Source: Bacteroidia bacterium
GTDB taxonomy: Bacteria; Bacteroidota; Bacteroidia; J057; JADKCL01
Assembly (NCBI GenBank): GCA_020635905.1
Contig: JACJYV010000007.1
Coordinates: 372,001-436,000, forward strand
DNA length: 64,000 nucleotides
Reading direction: 5' to 3'
The position numbers were made by a program, and so were the translations under genes. Each line of letters opens with the position of its first letter. Position 1 is the first letter of the stretch. The notes beneath the pieces were generated by a model, which searched no databases, was not told the DNA's origin, and saw nothing but the letters and a program-made list of their open reading frames with translations. Positions 61,474 through 64,000 of this stretch are shown in pieces.

Positions 61474-63672
61474 TTATTTCTTCACCTCGGCCGGGTATTC
61501 AATTCGTTCGTGGTAAATGCTCCTCAGATTGTCCAGGATCACGGTTTTGATCTCCACCAAATCCCTGAAGGTCAGGCTGGAATTTTCAAATTGGTGGTTT
61601 CTGATCTTGGTTTCGACGATATTTTCCACCAGAGCTTCAAGTCCCTCCTGAGAGTGCGTTTTCATGGAGCGCGCAGCGGCTTCAATGGAATCCACGATCA
61701 TCACCACAGCAGTTTCCCGCGAGAAGGGAAGGGGGCCAGGATAGGTATAGGGGGCTGGATCCACCTCTTCCTCAGGATGTTCCTCCATGTATTTGCGGTA
61801 AAAATATTCCGTCCGTGATGTGCCGTGGTGGGTACGGATAAAATCAATGATTTCCAGGGGAAGATTGTATTCCAGACCCAAACGAACCCCTTCAGGCACG
61901 TGTTTGATGATGATGCGGGCGCTTTCCTGAAATGGCAGGGAATCGTGGGGATTGACTCCGTCGCTTTGGTTTTCCACGAAATAGATGGGCGTTACCATCT
62001 TGCCAATGTCGTGAAATAATCCTCCCACACGGGTCTGAAGGCTGTTTCCGCCAATCCTGTTGACCACAGCTTCTGAGATATTGGCCACCTGCAGACTGTG
62101 CTGAAAGGTGCCAGGAGCCCGCAACGCGAGTTCTTTGAGCAGGGGATGGTTCGTATCCAGCAACTCGACGTAGGTAAGGTCTGAAGTAATCTTGAATACC
62201 CGCTCGAAAATGTAAATCAAGGGGTAGGTGATGAAGGTGAGCAATACGTTCAGGACGAAAAGGACCAGATTCCCGTACTGCATGGCGGCGAAACTACCTT
62301 TGGAAAAGTACCCGTATCCCGACCAGGCCACAATGTAAGCCAGCAAAATGAGGGAAAGGGTGAGGAAAAATTCCCCGCGGTTGCGCAATTTGGTGAGGCT
62401 GTACACGGAGATCGAGCCTGCACACATTTGCACAAAAAAGTATTCAAATCCGTTGGGGATGATCAAGCCAATCAGCAGGGCAATGATAATATTGCCAAAG
62501 AAACCCATCTGGATGTCGAAAAAGGCGGTAAGCATGATGGGCACCATGCAAACAGGCACGATATAAATGAAGCTGACCTCGAATTCGTCGAGGGAAATTG
62601 CGGCCAGACGTATCATCAGGCCAGCCATGCCCATGACCACGGTCATGAGCAGCATGATCAGGGCAAGCCTGCGGTTGCGAAAGTAGATGCGCGGACGGTT
62701 GATCCTGATCAGTAAGCCCAGTAAGAGGCTGATCAGCATGACTACCAGAAACTGACCCACAAAGACCCTGAAATAATTGGGCTGGCCCATTTTGTCGGCC
62801 CGCGAGCGGATGTAGGATTTGAGGGTTGCGTCAATTTCCAGGGTTACCAACTCTCCCCGCTGAACAATGAGATCGCCCTCTGAAGTCTTGCCAAAAACGG
62901 GTGAAATGGCCTCAATGAGACGCTTTTCTTCAATGCGGGTCAGGGAGTCACTGAAAACGTAGTTTGGTTCCAGGTTTTCGAGCACCACGGCATTGAGGAT
63001 GGCGCGGTCGTAGGCTGGACGATTGGAGTAATTCTCTTCCAGAAAAGTGCGCAAATCATCCCGGGAAAGGAGGGTGCCTGCCTCGGTGAAATAAGCGACA
63101 TTATTCTCTTCCCGCAGGGAAACGATGTCAGAAGGAATGGCTGTGAGCGGCTGGTCCAGGTAGCCAGTTTCGTAAATGTTATTGACCAGATTTTCTGCCA
63201 GGCCCGAAACGAAGTTGAGGTAATTGCCCGGGGTGGAATATTCCTTCAGAATGGCATTGGGATCGGTCTTGTAGGCAGGGAAAAAGCCGCTTTCTGCCGG
63301 GCTGTCCTGCTTCCATTCCTTCACCACTTCCTGGTGGTGGCGCAGGTCTTCTTCCAGCTTGTCGAGGGCCTCCTCGACTTTGTCGCGGGAGCGTTCGGCA
63401 GCAGGATTGCTTTTGAGGAAAACCGGTTTTACGCTTTTTCGGGCCTGGATTCGCTCGTCTTCCAGGGTGCGGGGTGATTTGTAGGTGGGAAAATCAAAAT
63501 TGGCACGGAGATCAGCCGCCTGCCAGGGCTTGCCCACCTCATATTTCAGGGAAATTCCCTGAAATTTGGGCATTACCAGGGTCACCAGAATGATAAACGA
63601 GGCAAAAAGTCCCCAGCGAATCAGGGTATGCTGACTCACCTGCAGAGATGTTTTGCTCGTTTTTGCTTTCAT
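61474..63672 (-). CDS. 7TM-HDED / HDIG membrane phosphodiesterase (PgpH/YqfF-like)
   Basis: A 732-residue protein from ATG at 63672. One N-terminal membrane helix is followed by an extracytoplasmic 7TMR-HDED-like region (about 60-330), then about seven membrane helices (about 330-490), and a cytoplasmic HD domain with HSLQVANI (about 523), GGLFHDIGK (HD at about 553), and FIRTHHGT. This arrangement is the PgpH class that hydrolyses cyclic-di-AMP. ATG follows the stop of the upstream MoxR-like gene after one base. Its job is probably turnover of the second messenger linked to cell wall and osmotic balance. Confidence 0.88.
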   Translation of the reverse strand: MKAKTSKTSLQVSQHTLIRWGLFASFIILVTLVMPKFQGISLKYEVGKPWQAADLRANFDFPTYKSPRTLEDERIQARKSVKPVFLKSNPAAERSRDKVEEALDKLEEDLRHHQEVVKEWKQDSPAESGFFPAYKTDPNAILKEYSTPGNYLNFVSGLAENLVNNIYETGYLDQPLTAIPSDIVSLREENNVAYFTEAGTLLSRDDLRTFLEENYSNRPAYDRAILNAVVLENLEPNYVFSDSLTRIEEKRLIEAISPVFGKTSEGDLIVQRGELVTLEIDATLKSYIRSRADKMGQPNYFRVFVGQFLVVMLISLLLGLLIRINRPRIYFRNRRLALIMLLMTVVMGMAGLMIRLAAISLDEFEVSFIYIVPVCMVPIMLTAFFDIQMGFFGNIIIALLIGLIIPNGFEYFFVQMCAGSISVYSLTKLRNRGEFFLTLSLILLAYIVAWSGYGYFSKGSFAAMQYGNLVLFVLNVLLTFITYPLIYIFERVFKITSDLTYVELLDTNHPLLKELALRAPGTFQHSLQVANISEAVVNRIGGNSLQTRVGGLFHDIGKMVTPIYFVENQSDGVNPHDSLPFQESARIIIKHVPEGVRLGLEYNLPLEIIDFIRTHHGTSRTEYFYRKYMEEHPEEEVDPAPYTYPGPLPFSRETAVVMIVDSIEAAARSMKTHSQEGLEALVENIVETKIRNHQFENSSLTFRDLVEIKTVILDNLRSIYHERIEYPAEVKK

Positions 63673-63673
63673 T

Positions 63674-64000
63674 TTATCGTGGCACTTCTGCCTGTCCGGC
63701 AAGTTCAGTCAGGATCTGGTCGGCGGATAGCCCTTCAATTTCAGCTTCAGGACTGAGCACAATGCGGTGCCTGAGCACAGGAATGGCCATGCTTTTGACG
63801 TCATCTGGATTTACGTAGTCGCGGCCCAGCAGGGCCGCCCGTGCCTTGGAAGCCAGCAACAGCGAGATATTTCCCCGCGGACTGCTGCCCAGATAGAGGA
63901 AATTATGGCTGCGGGTGGACCTTACCAGGCGGTTGATGTATTGCAGAATTCCCGCTTCCACCTTAATCTCCTGCACGGCTTCGCGCAGACTTTTGAGGTT
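63674..64000 (-). CDS. MoxR-family AAA+ ATPase, C-terminal part only
   Basis: The frame is open to the right edge, so only the last 108 residues are seen. VRSTRSHNFLYLGSSPRG, LLLASKARAALLGRDYVNPD and DDVKSMAIPVLRHRI match the sensor-2 and lid region of MoxR ATPases, which act as chaperones for metal or envelope protein complexes. The Walker motifs lie outside the window. Its stop is one base from the HDIG gene start. Confidence 0.88.
   Translation of the reverse strand, partial: NLKSLREAVQEIKVEAGILQYINRLVRSTRSHNFLYLGSSPRGNISLLLASKARAALLGRDYVNPDDVKSMAIPVLRHRIVLSPEAEIEGLSADQILTELAGQAEVPR

Overview
The window looks like a chromosomal segment of a marine or environmental Bacteroidota, most probably in or near the Saprospiria. 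Supporting signs are a type IX secretion sorting domain on a large secreted protein, DUF1573 and HDIG-type 7TM proteins, -7 promoter boxes of the TAnnTTTG type with almost no Shine-Dalgarno sites, and a tmRNA whose tag reads GNNNFALAA. The taxon is inferred from these traits only. Region 1 (1-23300) is an extracellular contractile injection system (eCIS, the Afp/PVC/MAC family). It is transcribed right to left: AAA+ ATPase, DUF4255 cap protein, an unknown protein, three sheath proteins, two tube proteins, a DUF5908 mini-protein, a LysM hub protein, a VgrG-like spike, a gp25 wedge, a large baseplate-J protein, a tail fibre, and the start of a second baseplate-J protein cut by the left edge. Divergent from the ATPase is a 1,794-residue protein with the eCIS-associated DUF4157 domain (HExxH). 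No PAAR tip gene and no tape-measure gene are visible. Region 2 (23301-33173) holds a DUF4287/DUF5655 protein, an SRPBCC protein, an unknown protein, and a co-directional oxidase cluster: a tyrosinase-type di-copper protein, a LodA/GoxA-like quinoprotein oxidase, a small unknown protein, its LodB-like flavoprotein partner, and a four-TM protein with a CxxC in its first membrane helix. Region 3 (33178-43008) is a second eCIS-cargo locus: a 1,362-residue DUF4157 protein ending in a probable RNase A-like toxin domain, followed by three paralogous small proteins (candidate immunity genes) with one unknown protein between them. Upstream lie an M15 peptidase lipoprotein, a GH92 glycosidase and a TIR-domain protein. 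Region 4 (43266-58203) is mostly housekeeping or surface genes: an esterase-like hydrolase, a 1,403-residue type IX-secreted protein, a propeller/LytTR one-component regulator, two small membrane proteins, a nine-copy 33-bp repeat array ahead of an AAA/DUF4143 ATPase, tmRNA with its 3' end and terminator present in three tandem 171-bp copies, and a DUF1573 protein. Region 5 (58302-64000) carries a third DUF4157 protein (DUF4157, LysM, then a C39/papain-like cysteine peptidase), translationally coupled to a lipoprotein, then an HDIG phosphodiesterase and a truncated MoxR ATPase. The unifying theme is one injection apparatus plus three DUF4157 proteins with unrelated C-termini in different parts of the window, which fits a device with several interchangeable payloads.
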